This document shows positions 53,043 to 61,475 of a stretch of 64,000 nucleotides of DNA, piece after piece; positions within the stretch are counted from its first letter, which is position 1; each line of letters starts with the position of its first letter. The notes under the pieces were generated by a model that saw nothing but the letters and a program-made list of their open reading frames with translations, was not told where the DNA came from and did no database searches. Source of the DNA: Flaviaesturariibacter aridisoli (GTDB lineage: Bacteria > Bacteroidota > Bacteroidia > Chitinophagales > Chitinophagaceae); contig NZ_SKFH01000005.1 of assembly GCF_004343705.1 (NCBI RefSeq), forward strand, positions 1 through 64,000. The letters run 5' to 3'. The position numbers and the translations under genes are program-made.

Positions 53043-53798
53043 TTATAAACTGGTTACCCCGCCATGCACCGCCGCGGCGATCTCTTCGAGCAGCGCCGGG
53101 TCTTTTTCGATGGCGTTGCCGACGACCACGACGTCGGCGCCGGCCTGGCAGGCCGCCCAGGCGGCTTCACCCGTTCGGATGCCGCCGCCGACGATGAGGG
53201 GTACGTCGATATGCTGCGCCACGGCACCGATCATCTCGGCGCTCACGGGCCGGCGGGCCCCCGAGCCGGCATCGATGTAAATGAGCTTCAGGCCCAGCAT
53301 TTCGCCCGCGAGGGCGGTGCAGAGGGCGATGTCGGCCTTGTCGTGGGGGATGGGCGCCGCGTTGGAGATGTAGGAAACAGTGGTGGGTGCGCCGCCGTCG
53401 ACCACCATGTAGCCGGTGGGCATCAGCTCAAGGCCGCTCTTCTTTACGAAGGGCGCCGACAGCACATGCTGCCCGATGAGGAGCTCCGGGTTGCGTCCCG
53501 AGATGAGCGAAAGGTACAGGAGGGCGTCGGCGTGCCGGCTCAGCTGCGAGGGGGCGCCGGGGAAAAGCACCACCGGTTTGGCCGTCAGCGCCTTGATGGC
53601 GAGCACGCATTCGTCGAGGCCGTCGCTGATGACCAACGAGCCGCCCACGAAGTAGTAGTCCACGCCGGCCGCCTCGGCGCGCGGCACGAGCTCCTGGAGC
53701 AGGGCAGGCGTAACCTTGTCCGGGTCGATCAGGAGGGCGAATGACTTCGCGCCCCGGATCTTCTTTTCCTGTAACGATTGATAAACAAGGCCCTGCAT
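53043..53798 (-). CDS. Geranylgeranylglyceryl/heptaprenylglyceryl phosphate synthase
   Basis: This 251-residue TIM-barrel prenyltransferase (PcrB/GGGPS family) joins sn-glycerol-1-phosphate to a polyprenyl diphosphate. Family blocks are FALLIDPDKVTPALL, VDYYFVGGSLV, VVLFPGAPSQLS, ALLYLSLISGRNPELLIG, GYMVVDGGAPTTVSYISN, YIDAGSGARRPVS and IVGGGIRTGEAA. This enzyme makes archaeal-type ether lipid precursors, but members also occur in Bacteroidota, where the final lipid is uncertain. Chain length cannot be told here. A glycerol-1-phosphate dehydrogenase gene is not in the window. Confidence 0.93.
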   Translation of the reverse strand: MQGLVYQSLQEKKIRGAKSFALLIDPDKVTPALLQELVPRAEAAGVDYYFVGGSLVISDGLDECVLAIKALTAKPVVLFPGAPSQLSRHADALLYLSLISGRNPELLIGQHVLSAPFVKKSGLELMPTGYMVVDGGAPTTVSYISNAAPIPHDKADIALCTALAGEMLGLKLIYIDAGSGARRPVSAEMIGAVAQHIDVPLIVGGGIRTGEAAWAACQAGADVVVVGNAIEKDPALLEEIAAAVHGGVTSL

Positions 53799-54158
53799 CC
53801 GAATGTATTAGCTGCAAAAATGCGAAAAGTTTTGCAATGCCTGTGCCATGGGAATTTCGGCTACAGAATGGGGTGGCCGGGGAGTGGGGTAACGGCCGGG
53901 CTTTGCCGGTTTCCCGCTTTAAAACCGAAATGACCAGGCCCAAATTTATTTATGCCAGCAAATGTGGATTTCGCGTGAAAAAATCGCAGGAAGCAACAGG
54001 GACGGGCGCTCCCTAATTTGTCAACAGTTATCCACCGGGATGTGCATATTTCCGGCTCTCTTTTTTCGCCCTGTACAGATACTTTCGTCGTCCGACCGCT
54101 TGGTAACGAGCGGCGGCAGGACAAACTTCTAATCCACCACAATAAATCTTCTTTAGCC
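53799..54158. other. Divergent spacer upstream of nrdJ
   Basis: These 360 bases separate the GGGP synthase and nrdJ starts. A GTTATCCACC string at 54025-54034 is one mismatch from a DnaA box (TTATCCACA). I see no cobalamin-riboswitch B12 box, no clear NrdR box pair and no other gene. The open frame that enters from 54018 is not protein-like before the nrdJ Met. Confidence 0.55.
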
Positions 54159-57100
54159 ATGGGCAATGCTAAAAAACCTGCGAAGGGCCTGACCTTTACG
54201 CGCAAATTCACCCGGGATGACGTTCCCGTTTTCGACCTGTTCGAGTACGACTACCGCACGTCCGTGATCCGCAACCCCTCGGGGGAAGTGGTGTTCGAAA
54301 TGAACAACGTGGAAGTGCCCAGGGGCTGGAGCCAGATCGCCACCGATATCCTGGCCCAGAAGTATTTCCGCAAGGCCGGCGTGCCCCAGGCCGACGGCAG
54401 CACGGGCCGCGAAACTTCCGCGAAGCAGGTTGCCCACCGCCTTGCCAACTGCTGGCGCGTATGGGGCGAGAAGTACGGTTATTTCGCCTCCACGCAGGAC
54501 GCCCAGGTGTTTTACGAGGAGCTCGTTTATTCCATCCTCGCCCAGATGTGCGTGCCCAACTCGCCGCAGTGGTTCAACACGGGGCTTTACGAGAGCTACG
54601 GCATCACCGGCAAGCCCCAAGGGCACTACTACGTGGATGCCCGCGACGGCCAGCTGAAAGAATCGACCTCCGCCTACGAGCGTCCCCAGCCCCATGCCTG
54701 CTTTATTCTGTCCGTGGAGGATGATCTCGTGGGCGACAACGGCATCATGGACCTCTGGGTGCGTGAAGCCCGCATCTTCAAATACGGCTCGGGCGTAGGC
54801 ACCAACTACTCCAACCTCCGCGCCGAAGGCGAGAAGCTTTCCGGCGGCGGCACCTCCTCGGGGCTCATGTCGTTCCTCAAGATCGGCGACCGCGCGGCCG
54901 GCGCCATCAAGAGCGGCGGCACCACGCGCCGCGCCGCCAAGATGGTGTGCCTCGACCTCGATCACCCCGAGATCGAGCTGTTCGTAAACTGGAAGGTGGA
55001 AGAAGAAAAGAAAGTGGCCGCCCTCATCCAGGCCGGCTATCCCTCCGACTACGAAGGCGAAGCCTACCGCACCGTGAGCGGGCAAAACTCCAACAACTCC
55101 GTGCGCATCCCCAACTCCTTCTTCGAGAAGCTGGAGAAAGGTGAAGACTGGGAGCTGACCGCCCGCACCGATGGCCGCGTGATGAAGAAAGTGCCCGCCC
55201 GCGAGCTCTGGAACACCATCGCCTACGCCGCCTGGCGCTGCGCCGACCCCGGCACGCAATACAATACCACCATCAACGAGTGGCACACCTGCCCCGAGGG
55301 TGGCGAGATCCGCGCTTCGAACCCCTGCTCGGAGTACATGTTCCTCGACAACACGGCCTGTAACCTTGCCTCGGCCAACCTGATGAAGTTCTACGATTCT
55401 GCGACGAACCATTTCGACGTGGAAGGCTACGAATACAACTGCCGCCTGTGGACGGTGGTGCTCGAAGTATCGGTGCTGATGGCGCAGTTCCCCTCCAAGG
55501 AAGTGGCCCAGCTATCCTACGACTACCGCACCCTCGGCCTCGGCTACGCCAACCTCGGCACCCTGCTGATGGTGAGCGGCATTCCCTACGACAGCGAAAA
55601 GGCCCGCGCCATCGCCGGCGCCATCAGCGCCATCATGACGGGTGTGGCCTATAAGACCTCGGCCGAAATGGCCGCTGTGCTCGGCGCCTTCCCCCGCTAT
55701 GAAGAGAACAAAAAGCATATGCTCCGCGTGATGCGCAACCACCGCGCCGCCGCTTTCGACGCCGCCGAATACGAAGGCCTCTCCGTGAAGCCGCAGGGCC
55801 TCAAGGCGCAGTTCACGCCCGACTACCTGTTGAAGGCCGCCTGCAAGGCCTGGAACGACGCCCTCGAGCTCGGCGAGCAGCACGGCTACCGCAATGCCCA
55901 GACGACGGTGATCGCCCCCACGGGCACCATCGGCCTCGTGATGGATTGCGACACCACCGGCGTGGAGCCCGACTTCGCCCTCGTGAAGTTCAAGAAGCTC
56001 TCCGGCGGCGGTTATTTCAAGATCATCAACCAGAGCGTACCCACGGCCCTGAAAAACATGGGCTATTCCGAAAAGGAAATGGACGCGATCATCAAATACG
56101 CCGTGGGCAGCGGCACCTTTGCCGGCGCCCCGGGCATCAACCACCAGACGCTGTCGGAAAAAGGGTTTATTGCAGCCGAAATCGAAAAGCTGGACAAGGC
56201 CGTGAAGAGCGCTTTCGAGATCGGCTTTGTGTTCAACGTATACAACCTCGGCGAAGAGTGCCTGCAGCGCCTCGGCTTCACCCCCGAGCAGTACTTCAAC
56301 TTCGAGTGGAGCCTGCTGGAAGCCCTCGGCTTCTCCGATGGCGAGATCGAAGCGGCCAACGACTTCGTTTGCGGCACGATGACGGTAGAAGGCGCGCCCT
56401 TCCTGAAGGAGGAGCACCTCCCCGTGTTCGACTGCGCCAACAAGTGCGGTAAGAAAGGCGAGCGCTACATCCACGCCCACGGCCACATCCGCATGATGGG
56501 CGCCGCGCAGCCCTTTATCTCGGGCGCCATCTCCAAAACGATCAACCTGCCCCACGAAGCGGTGGTAGACGAGATCGCCGACTCCTACATGCTCTCCTGG
56601 CAGCTCGGTCTGAAGGCCTGCGCCCTTTACCGCGACGGCTCGAAGATGTCGCAGCCGCTGTCGAACAAAAGCGATAAGAAATCCAAGGCTTCGGCGGAAG
56701 GAGAAAACTCAGAAGCCGAATTGCCCGCCGTTGCCGAAGAGGCCACCAACATCGTGGACATGAGCAAGCTCACCATCGATGAATTGCTGGAGGAAGTGCA
56801 GAAGCGCGTCCAGGCATCGCCCGACACGGCGCTGAAGCGCCAGCTGGCCTCCATCGTAGAGCGCCGCTCGCTGCCGGCGAAGCGCCGCGGTTTTACGCAG
56901 AAGGCGAAGATCAACGGGCAGACGATGTTCGTACGCACCGGTGAGTATGCCGACGGCACGCTGGGTGAGATCTTTATCGATATGGCCAAGGAAGGCGCCA
57001 CGATGCGCTCGATGCTTAACTGCTTTGCCGTAGCGGTATCCATCGGCCTGCAGTACGGTGTTCCGCTGGACGAATACGTGGAGAAGTTCGTTTTCACCAA

Positions 57101-57527
57101 GTTCGATCCCGCCGGTTTCGTGGAGCACCCGAACATCAAGAGCACCACGTCGATCGTCGACTTCATCTTCCGCCTCCTCGGCTACGAGTACCTCAACCGC
57201 ACCGACCTGGTGCACGTGCTCGACAAGCCCGAAGTGGAAAACACCGGCACCGAAAGCTGGGATGAACCCGCCTCCGCTAAAGCTTCGGCGGACAAGCCTG
57301 AACTCTCCTCGGTACGGGTGGTTGCTTCCACGCCCCAGGCGGCCAAGGCCGTCGCCCACAAGCAGCCGGTAGCCGTGAAGGCCTCTAACGGTCTCGGTGC
57401 GGTGAATGCAGCTGCCAAGAGCATGCAGAGCGACGCCCCGGCCTGTAACACCTGCGGTCACATCACCGTGCGCAGCGGCACCTGCTACAAGTGCCTTAAC
57501 TGCGGCAACAGCATGGGTTGCAGTTAA
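54159..57527 (+). CDS. nrdJ: Adenosylcobalamin-dependent ribonucleotide reductase (class II)
   Basis: The 1122-residue class II reductase reduces ribonucleotides to deoxyribonucleotides using a B12-derived thiyl radical, independent of oxygen. I chose the Met at 54159 (MGNAKKPAKGLTFTRKFTRDD). Visible blocks are ILAQMCVPNSPQWFNTGLYE, the redox Cys region in PHACFILSVEDD, FKYGSGVGTNYSNLR, the active-site NPCSEYMFLDNTACNLASAN and APTGTIGLVMDCDTTGVEP. A TSCPD-type domain follows (MRSMLNCFAVAVSIGL), then a C-terminal zinc-ribbon with CNTCGHITVRSG and CYKCLNCGNSMGC. A dispersed repeat of about 30 bases (57270-57300) is inserted in frame in the linker before the ribbon. Confidence 0.96.
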   Translation: MGNAKKPAKGLTFTRKFTRDDVPVFDLFEYDYRTSVIRNPSGEVVFEMNNVEVPRGWSQIATDILAQKYFRKAGVPQADGSTGRETSAKQVAHRLANCWRVWGEKYGYFASTQDAQVFYEELVYSILAQMCVPNSPQWFNTGLYESYGITGKPQGHYYVDARDGQLKESTSAYERPQPHACFILSVEDDLVGDNGIMDLWVREARIFKYGSGVGTNYSNLRAEGEKLSGGGTSSGLMSFLKIGDRAAGAIKSGGTTRRAAKMVCLDLDHPEIELFVNWKVEEEKKVAALIQAGYPSDYEGEAYRTVSGQNSNNSVRIPNSFFEKLEKGEDWELTARTDGRVMKKVPARELWNTIAYAAWRCADPGTQYNTTINEWHTCPEGGEIRASNPCSEYMFLDNTACNLASANLMKFYDSATNHFDVEGYEYNCRLWTVVLEVSVLMAQFPSKEVAQLSYDYRTLGLGYANLGTLLMVSGIPYDSEKARAIAGAISAIMTGVAYKTSAEMAAVLGAFPRYEENKKHMLRVMRNHRAAAFDAAEYEGLSVKPQGLKAQFTPDYLLKAACKAWNDALELGEQHGYRNAQTTVIAPTGTIGLVMDCDTTGVEPDFALVKFKKLSGGGYFKIINQSVPTALKNMGYSEKEMDAIIKYAVGSGTFAGAPGINHQTLSEKGFIAAEIEKLDKAVKSAFEIGFVFNVYNLGEECLQRLGFTPEQYFNFEWSLLEALGFSDGEIEAANDFVCGTMTVEGAPFLKEEHLPVFDCANKCGKKGERYIHAHGHIRMMGAAQPFISGAISKTINLPHEAVVDEIADSYMLSWQLGLKACALYRDGSKMSQPLSNKSDKKSKASAEGENSEAELPAVAEEATNIVDMSKLTIDELLEEVQKRVQASPDTALKRQLASIVERRSLPAKRRGFTQKAKINGQTMFVRTGEYADGTLGEIFIDMAKEGATMRSMLNCFAVAVSIGLQYGVPLDEYVEKFVFTKFDPAGFVEHPNIKSTTSIVDFIFRLLGYEYLNRTDLVHVLDKPEVENTGTESWDEPASAKASADKPELSSVRVVASTPQAAKAVAHKQPVAVKASNGLGAVNAAAKSMQSDAPACNTCGHITVRSGTCYKCLNCGNSMGCS
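57270..57300. repeat. Dispersed palindromic element inserted in frame in nrdJ
   Basis: The stretch contains GCCTCCGCTAAAGC and TTCGGCGGACAAGC, a palindrome-like element centred on AAGCTT. It encodes ASAKASADK in the flexible linker of NrdJ. The core AAAGCTTCGGCGG is shared with the 46-bp tandem repeats at 39282-39419. Confidence 0.8.
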
Positions 57528-57561
57528 GTGAACCGGTTGCTACGTTGACTAGTTAATAAGT

Positions 57562-57592
57562 AAAAGGCCCCGCCACTGGTGGGGCCTTTTCC
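57562..57592. terminator. Intrinsic terminator after nrdJ
   Basis: Arms of 13 bp (AAAAGGCCCCGCC, one G-T mismatch) enclose the loop ACT. It lies 35 bases past the nrdJ stop and is followed by CCTTTTCC-type sequence. Confidence 0.88.
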
Positions 57593-57684
57593 TGTCTCTT
57601 CGCGTACCACCTTCTTCTATTCTTTTCTTAGTGGTGAAAAACCTTTTCCCCTTCCCCGCCCGCCAAAGCTATAGCAGCGGCGGG

Positions 57685-60069
57685 CTACTTCTTCACTGGA
57701 GGCTGCTGCTGCCGCTGTACGAAGTCGCGGAGGTAACTGCACCGCTTGTAGGTATACTGGTAAAACTTCGTATCGCCGAAGTCCTTTACAAAGCCCGGGA
57801 ACATCGGGTTGTTGCGGAACTTCACTTCGAATTCGGCGTTCTGCCGCTCCCATTCCTCGTAACTGACGTTGCTCCAGGAGGGGCGGGGCAGGGCTTTTTG
57901 CGTGCACTTGGCCATCATGAAATAACAGGCCGCTTTGAAGTCGCGGTTGCGCGCCGCCTTGTACGCTTGTTCATAGTACCGGCGGGCCCGGTATACGCCG
58001 AAGAAATCGTTCTGCCAGGCGGTTTTATAGTCGCCCTCGTTCCAGTCGGCGCCGCTGCGGTCCCAACTGACGGCCATCCAGGCGTTGCCGTACTGGCTCA
58101 GGTTGTAATAGGCGGAGCCGAGGCGGTAATTCACCTGCGCGAGCGAGTCGGGGTCGGTGCTGCGTGCCGCCTTGTCGTGGAGCTCTTTCATCTTGCGGGC
58201 GAAGGTGAGCTTGGTATAGGCCTGTGCCAGCCGCTTCTCATACCGCTGCCGGTCGTTGAGGTAGTCGAAGAAAGGGTCTACGTTCACCGTTGTTTCGTTC
58301 CAGTCGGCATCATAAACGGAGCCCTGCATCTTCGGCAGCGAGTCGGCCCGCTGCAGCCATTCGATGGCCTGTGCGTACTTGCCTTCGCGCAGGTACGCCG
58401 TTCCCAGCGATTCGATCACATCGTTGCGGTTGAAGGTGGCCTTCTGCGCCAGGAAGCGCTCCCAGGGCGTTGCCGGCGCATCGACCAGCCGGTAGAGGCG
58501 TTCCGTTTCCCCGGCCGTCAGCTCGTTGTGCAGGTAGTCGGTGCCGTAGCTGCCCACGGCGAGGGCCAGGTTGGCGCGGGCCTTGTCGCCCTGCGCCGTA
58601 TAGCGTTTTACGAGGAGCTCGCTGAAAAAGTTGCGGAGGAAGGGGGCGTATTCTTCGTCGGTCTTCGCCATTGCGGTCAGCCATCGCACGGCGGGCAGGA
58701 GGGCCGCTTCTTCGCCTGCCGACAACTGTTTCGGCTCGTTGGCGGCGATAAGGAGGCGAAGCATTCTGACCTGGTCCTGCTGCTTGCCCGTAGGCTTCAG
58801 TGCTTCGGCCGCCGCGAGCTGGCTTCGGCTGGCATCGTACCGCTCGTCGAGCAGGTACATATAGCCGGCGCCGGCGGCGTAGTAGGCGCGCTGGCGCAGG
58901 GTGCTGTCGTTGCCCATGCCGGAGAGGATGCGGGCGAGGCTGGCGGCGCGGGCGCGGCCTTCTTCCCGCTGCTTGCGCAGCTCCGCGGGTGCGGGTTCAT
59001 CGCGGTAGCCGATATAGGTGCGGCCCATCAGGGGGGCCAGGTATTGCTCTTCCACCTTGCTGATCTCGCGCGAAGCCAGCAGTGGCAGCAGTGGCGATGC
59101 CGGGTCGAGGCGGTACACCTCCTGCAGGTTGCGTAGTGCCGGCGCTTCGCCATACATTCCGAAAAGCCCGGTGAGGGCGGCCTGCTCGCGCGCGTTGCGG
59201 CCCTGCGCCACGTAGGATGCACGCAGTGTGCTGTCGGCGTAGTGCGAGCTCCAAAGAAAGCCGAGGAAGTTGCCACGGCGGTTGTAGGCGGTGGCCGAAA
59301 AGGCTTTGCTGAAGGCATAGGCGGCTTCGCGGTTGCGGTTCAGCCGGAAGAGCGCACCGCCCTTGTACGACAGGGCCAGTGGCTGCACGGCGGCGCTGCC
59401 GTCCTGCGGAAAGCTTTTGTCGTAAAGGCGGATGCAGTCGTCGTAGCGGTTGGCGTAGAAGGCGGCTTTACAGGAGAGGAAGGCCCACTTGGGCTTCAGG
59501 AAGGGATCGGCGCTCACGGCGCCGGCCATGCTGGCGGCCTGCATCTGCCGAAAGAGCGCTGCGGAGTCGCGCGCGGGCGCCTCGTCCCAGGCCGAAGAGG
59601 CCCCCGACGTTAATCCCTCTACTTCCTTGGCGAGCTGCAGGTATTCCACGGCTTCGGTCTTGTGCATCCCCAGCAGCGCCGTAGCGGCACTGTTCTGCTG
59701 GTAGTCGGAGGGCAGGCGGCCTTTGGAGATTCCATCGCGGAGGGCGGACAGGCCGCCCCGCGTGGAGGTCATCACCAGTCCGGCCACATCGGCCCGCCTG
59801 GCGCCGCCGCAGTAGCGCTGCCATTCTTCCAATAGGGCGGCATTTACGCTTTCGCCGGTGCCGGCCGGGTCTTCGGAGTCGTAAAAGCTGCGCACCATCG
59901 TGTAATAGAAGGGGCGGTAGGAGGGGTCGGCGCCGGAGGCGGCACGGCTGAAGAAGGAGGTGAAATAGTCCTGCGGGTCTTCGTCACCGCCGGCGCAGCT
60001 AATGCCGTTTTGCGGCACGAGGCCGAGCAGCGCCGCGACGGAAGCGCTCAAAAACAGTTTCCAGTTCAT
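57685..60069 (-). CDS. Large exported tetratricopeptide-like protein of unknown function
   Basis: The protein has 794 residues, using the Met at 60069 (MNWKLFLSASVAALLGLVPQ), which gives a signal peptide ending before a single early Cys (GISCAGG) that could be a lipid-attachment site. The body is almost wholly helical, with many A/L/Y/W-rich pairs resembling TPR/SEL repeats (AYAFSKAFSATAYNRRGNFL, IESLGTAYLREGKYAQAIEWLQRADSL, YYNLSQYGNAWMA). WxYxxYF-type motifs near the N-terminus (EDPQDYFTSFF, YRPFYYTMVRSF) are distinctive. I recognise no named domain. It overlaps the preceding lipoprotein gene by 71 bases in another frame, so the two are surely co-transcribed. Confidence 0.83.
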   Translation of the reverse strand: MNWKLFLSASVAALLGLVPQNGISCAGGDEDPQDYFTSFFSRAASGADPSYRPFYYTMVRSFYDSEDPAGTGESVNAALLEEWQRYCGGARRADVAGLVMTSTRGGLSALRDGISKGRLPSDYQQNSAATALLGMHKTEAVEYLQLAKEVEGLTSGASSAWDEAPARDSAALFRQMQAASMAGAVSADPFLKPKWAFLSCKAAFYANRYDDCIRLYDKSFPQDGSAAVQPLALSYKGGALFRLNRNREAAYAFSKAFSATAYNRRGNFLGFLWSSHYADSTLRASYVAQGRNAREQAALTGLFGMYGEAPALRNLQEVYRLDPASPLLPLLASREISKVEEQYLAPLMGRTYIGYRDEPAPAELRKQREEGRARAASLARILSGMGNDSTLRQRAYYAAGAGYMYLLDERYDASRSQLAAAEALKPTGKQQDQVRMLRLLIAANEPKQLSAGEEAALLPAVRWLTAMAKTDEEYAPFLRNFFSELLVKRYTAQGDKARANLALAVGSYGTDYLHNELTAGETERLYRLVDAPATPWERFLAQKATFNRNDVIESLGTAYLREGKYAQAIEWLQRADSLPKMQGSVYDADWNETTVNVDPFFDYLNDRQRYEKRLAQAYTKLTFARKMKELHDKAARSTDPDSLAQVNYRLGSAYYNLSQYGNAWMAVSWDRSGADWNEGDYKTAWQNDFFGVYRARRYYEQAYKAARNRDFKAACYFMMAKCTQKALPRPSWSNVSYEEWERQNAEFEVKFRNNPMFPGFVKDFGDTKFYQYTYKRCSYLRDFVQRQQQPPVKK

Positions 60070-61030
60070 GGAGTTGGTACCCCGCGAGATTGTGCTCGTC
60101 GAGATCGAATAAAAGTACACGAACATCGGCAGACGGCAAGTGGCGCGACAGGGTGCCGGCGGCATCGGCGAGGGCTTCGGCCGGGCTCGTTTCGTGGCGC
60201 AGCCAGTCGCCGCGGCGGAAGGCGTAGCCTTCGATCATCGTGTCGGTTGCGAAGGGGAAGCGCCCCGGCCCCTGCAGCGCCGGACTTTCGAGGTGGTGCA
60301 CGAGGCCCTGGTAGTGGTTGGCCGAAAACCATACGTACCAATCAAAGAGCGGCAGGGCGGCATCGAGGGGCAGCGGGTAGCGGTCGGCGCTCGCGATGTA
60401 TTTATCGAGTTCTTCGTTGTCGAGGATAGAGTTGGTGGCGCCGGGGTCGCGGAGGTTGCCCATGTTGTAGGCCATCAGCAGGCCGCGGTCGGCGGGCGGG
60501 ATGCCGGCGGAGGCGGCGTATTTGAGCTGGTGCAGGCGCACCGTTACCGAGAGTGTTTTGCCGCGGGCAAAGGGCTGCGCGCGGAGGCGGCGGAGGAAGT
60601 GGAAGTAGCGGTCGCGGGTGGCCGCGCTCCAGTCGCAATCGATCTGCCACTCCCGGCTCAGGCGAACCCCGCGGGTAAGCGTTTCGGAGAGACGGGCCGT
60701 GCGGGCGGCGAGGGAGTCGAGGGATGTGGAGTCGCCGCTGCGCAACGCTTCCTGGGTGATGAAGACAACGGGTGTGATGGTACGCCCGGTGGGGGACTGC
60801 TTCCAGCTGATCTTGCCCCGTGGTTCCACCGCACCGGTAGCTTCGTCGATGCCCACGTCGAAGAGGCGCACGTACAGGTTGTTGATGCGCAGGGAATCCA
60901 GCGCCGCTTTCTCCCGGGCCGTCGGGTTGTAGACGGTCTTCCAGTAATAAAACGAGCGCTGCACGGTGCGCTCCGTCTTTTGACAGGCGAGCAGCAAAGG
61001 GCAGAGAAGAATGAAAAGAAGGTAGCGCAA
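59999..61030 (-). CDS. Lipoprotein of unknown function, probable TTG start
   Basis: The protein has 343 residues if started at the TTG at 61030, which gives a textbook lipoprotein signal (LRYLLFILLCPLLLAC, lipobox LLAC). The frame is open to an ATG at 61120, but that ATG lies inside the terminator hairpin of the upstream gene, so I reject it. Mature blocks are VQRSFYYWKTVYNPT, LRINNLYVRLFDVGID, LSREWQIDCDWSAATRDRYFHFLRRL, LLMAYNMGNLRDP and the C-terminal VRVLLFDLDEHNLAGY. The WQIDCDWS...LMAYNMGN pattern suggests a TIM-barrel, glycoside-hydrolase-like fold, but I cannot name the family. It is paired with the 794-residue gene. Confidence 0.78.
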   Translation of the reverse strand: MRYLLFILLCPLLLACQKTERTVQRSFYYWKTVYNPTAREKAALDSLRINNLYVRLFDVGIDEATGAVEPRGKISWKQSPTGRTITPVVFITQEALRSGDSTSLDSLAARTARLSETLTRGVRLSREWQIDCDWSAATRDRYFHFLRRLRAQPFARGKTLSVTVRLHQLKYAASAGIPPADRGLLMAYNMGNLRDPGATNSILDNEELDKYIASADRYPLPLDAALPLFDWYVWFSANHYQGLVHHLESPALQGPGRFPFATDTMIEGYAFRRGDWLRHETSPAEALADAAGTLSRHLPSADVRVLLFDLDEHNLAGYQLHELETVFERFRRGAARPRAAKRH

Positions 61031-61094
61031 GTGAAAAAAGCGATTTGAACCGCGAAGAAAAGAAGAGAATAAGCGTTTCGCGAAGAAGAAATAA

Positions 61095-61123
61095 AAAATG
61101 GCTATGCATCGCATAGCCATTTT
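61095..61123 (-). terminator. Intrinsic terminator of the 64-aa gene
   Basis: Perfect 13-bp arms (AAAATGGCTATGC) enclose the loop ATC, with a T-rich tail on the minus strand. It lies 55 bases past the stop of the small gene at 61178. Confidence 0.88.
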
Positions 61124-61177
61124 CTTAGCGTAACCACTTCGTTACTTATTTTCTTAGCGGTTCCGAAACTTGTTTTC

Positions 61178-61372
61178 TTATTTGCCCTTGCCCAGCATGT
61201 TTTCCACCATGCCTTGCATCATGGGAAACTGCTCTACGAGGTAGTCTTTCATTGTTTCAAGCACCTTGGCCGCCTGTTCGTCGTTGAGGCCGGCTTTTTC
61301 TTTCAGTCGCGCCGTGATTTCCGTAACGTGGCCTTGCATGTCGCCGCCACCACCGAGCATAGATCCAAACAT
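61178..61372 (-). CDS. Small helical hypothetical protein, 64 aa
   Basis: The protein opens with MFGSMLGGGGDMQGHV and is otherwise helical (ITARLKEKAGLNDEQAAKVLETMKDYLVEQFPMMQGMVENML). It is Met- and Gly-rich with an amphipathic pattern, no signal peptide and no Cys. Similar short proteins occur beside unrelated genes in Chitinophagaceae, as far as I recall; no function is known. It lies between clpX and its own terminator, separated from clpX by an inverted heptamer pair. Confidence 0.78.
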   Translation of the reverse strand: MFGSMLGGGGDMQGHVTEITARLKEKAGLNDEQAAKVLETMKDYLVEQFPMMQGMVENMLGKGK

Positions 61373-61379
61373 AAAATCA

Positions 61380-61471
61380 GTTTGTAGTTTGTTGTTTGTG
61401 GTTTGTCGTTGCGAATGTAGTTCGTGGTCGGCCTGCAGAAAACTACAAACTACAAACCACCAACTACAAAC
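61380..61471. repeat. Inverted GTTTGTA/TACAAAC heptamer tracts
   Basis: The left arm (61380-61409) has GTTTGTA, GTTTGTT, GTTTGTG units. The right arm (61441-61471) has ACTACAAACTACAAACCACC. Together they fill the spacer between the 64-aa gene start and the clpX stop. Confidence 0.85.
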
Positions 61472-61475
61472 GTCG

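Noticed and set aside
53799-54158. Cobalamin riboswitch above the B12-dependent reductase
   Set aside because: I could not find the conserved B12-box sequence or a fitting stem arrangement in this spacer.
61031-61120. ATG start at 61120 for the lipoprotein gene
   Set aside because: The ATG is part of the terminator stem of the upstream gene, and the lipoprotein signal peptide begins 30 codons later.
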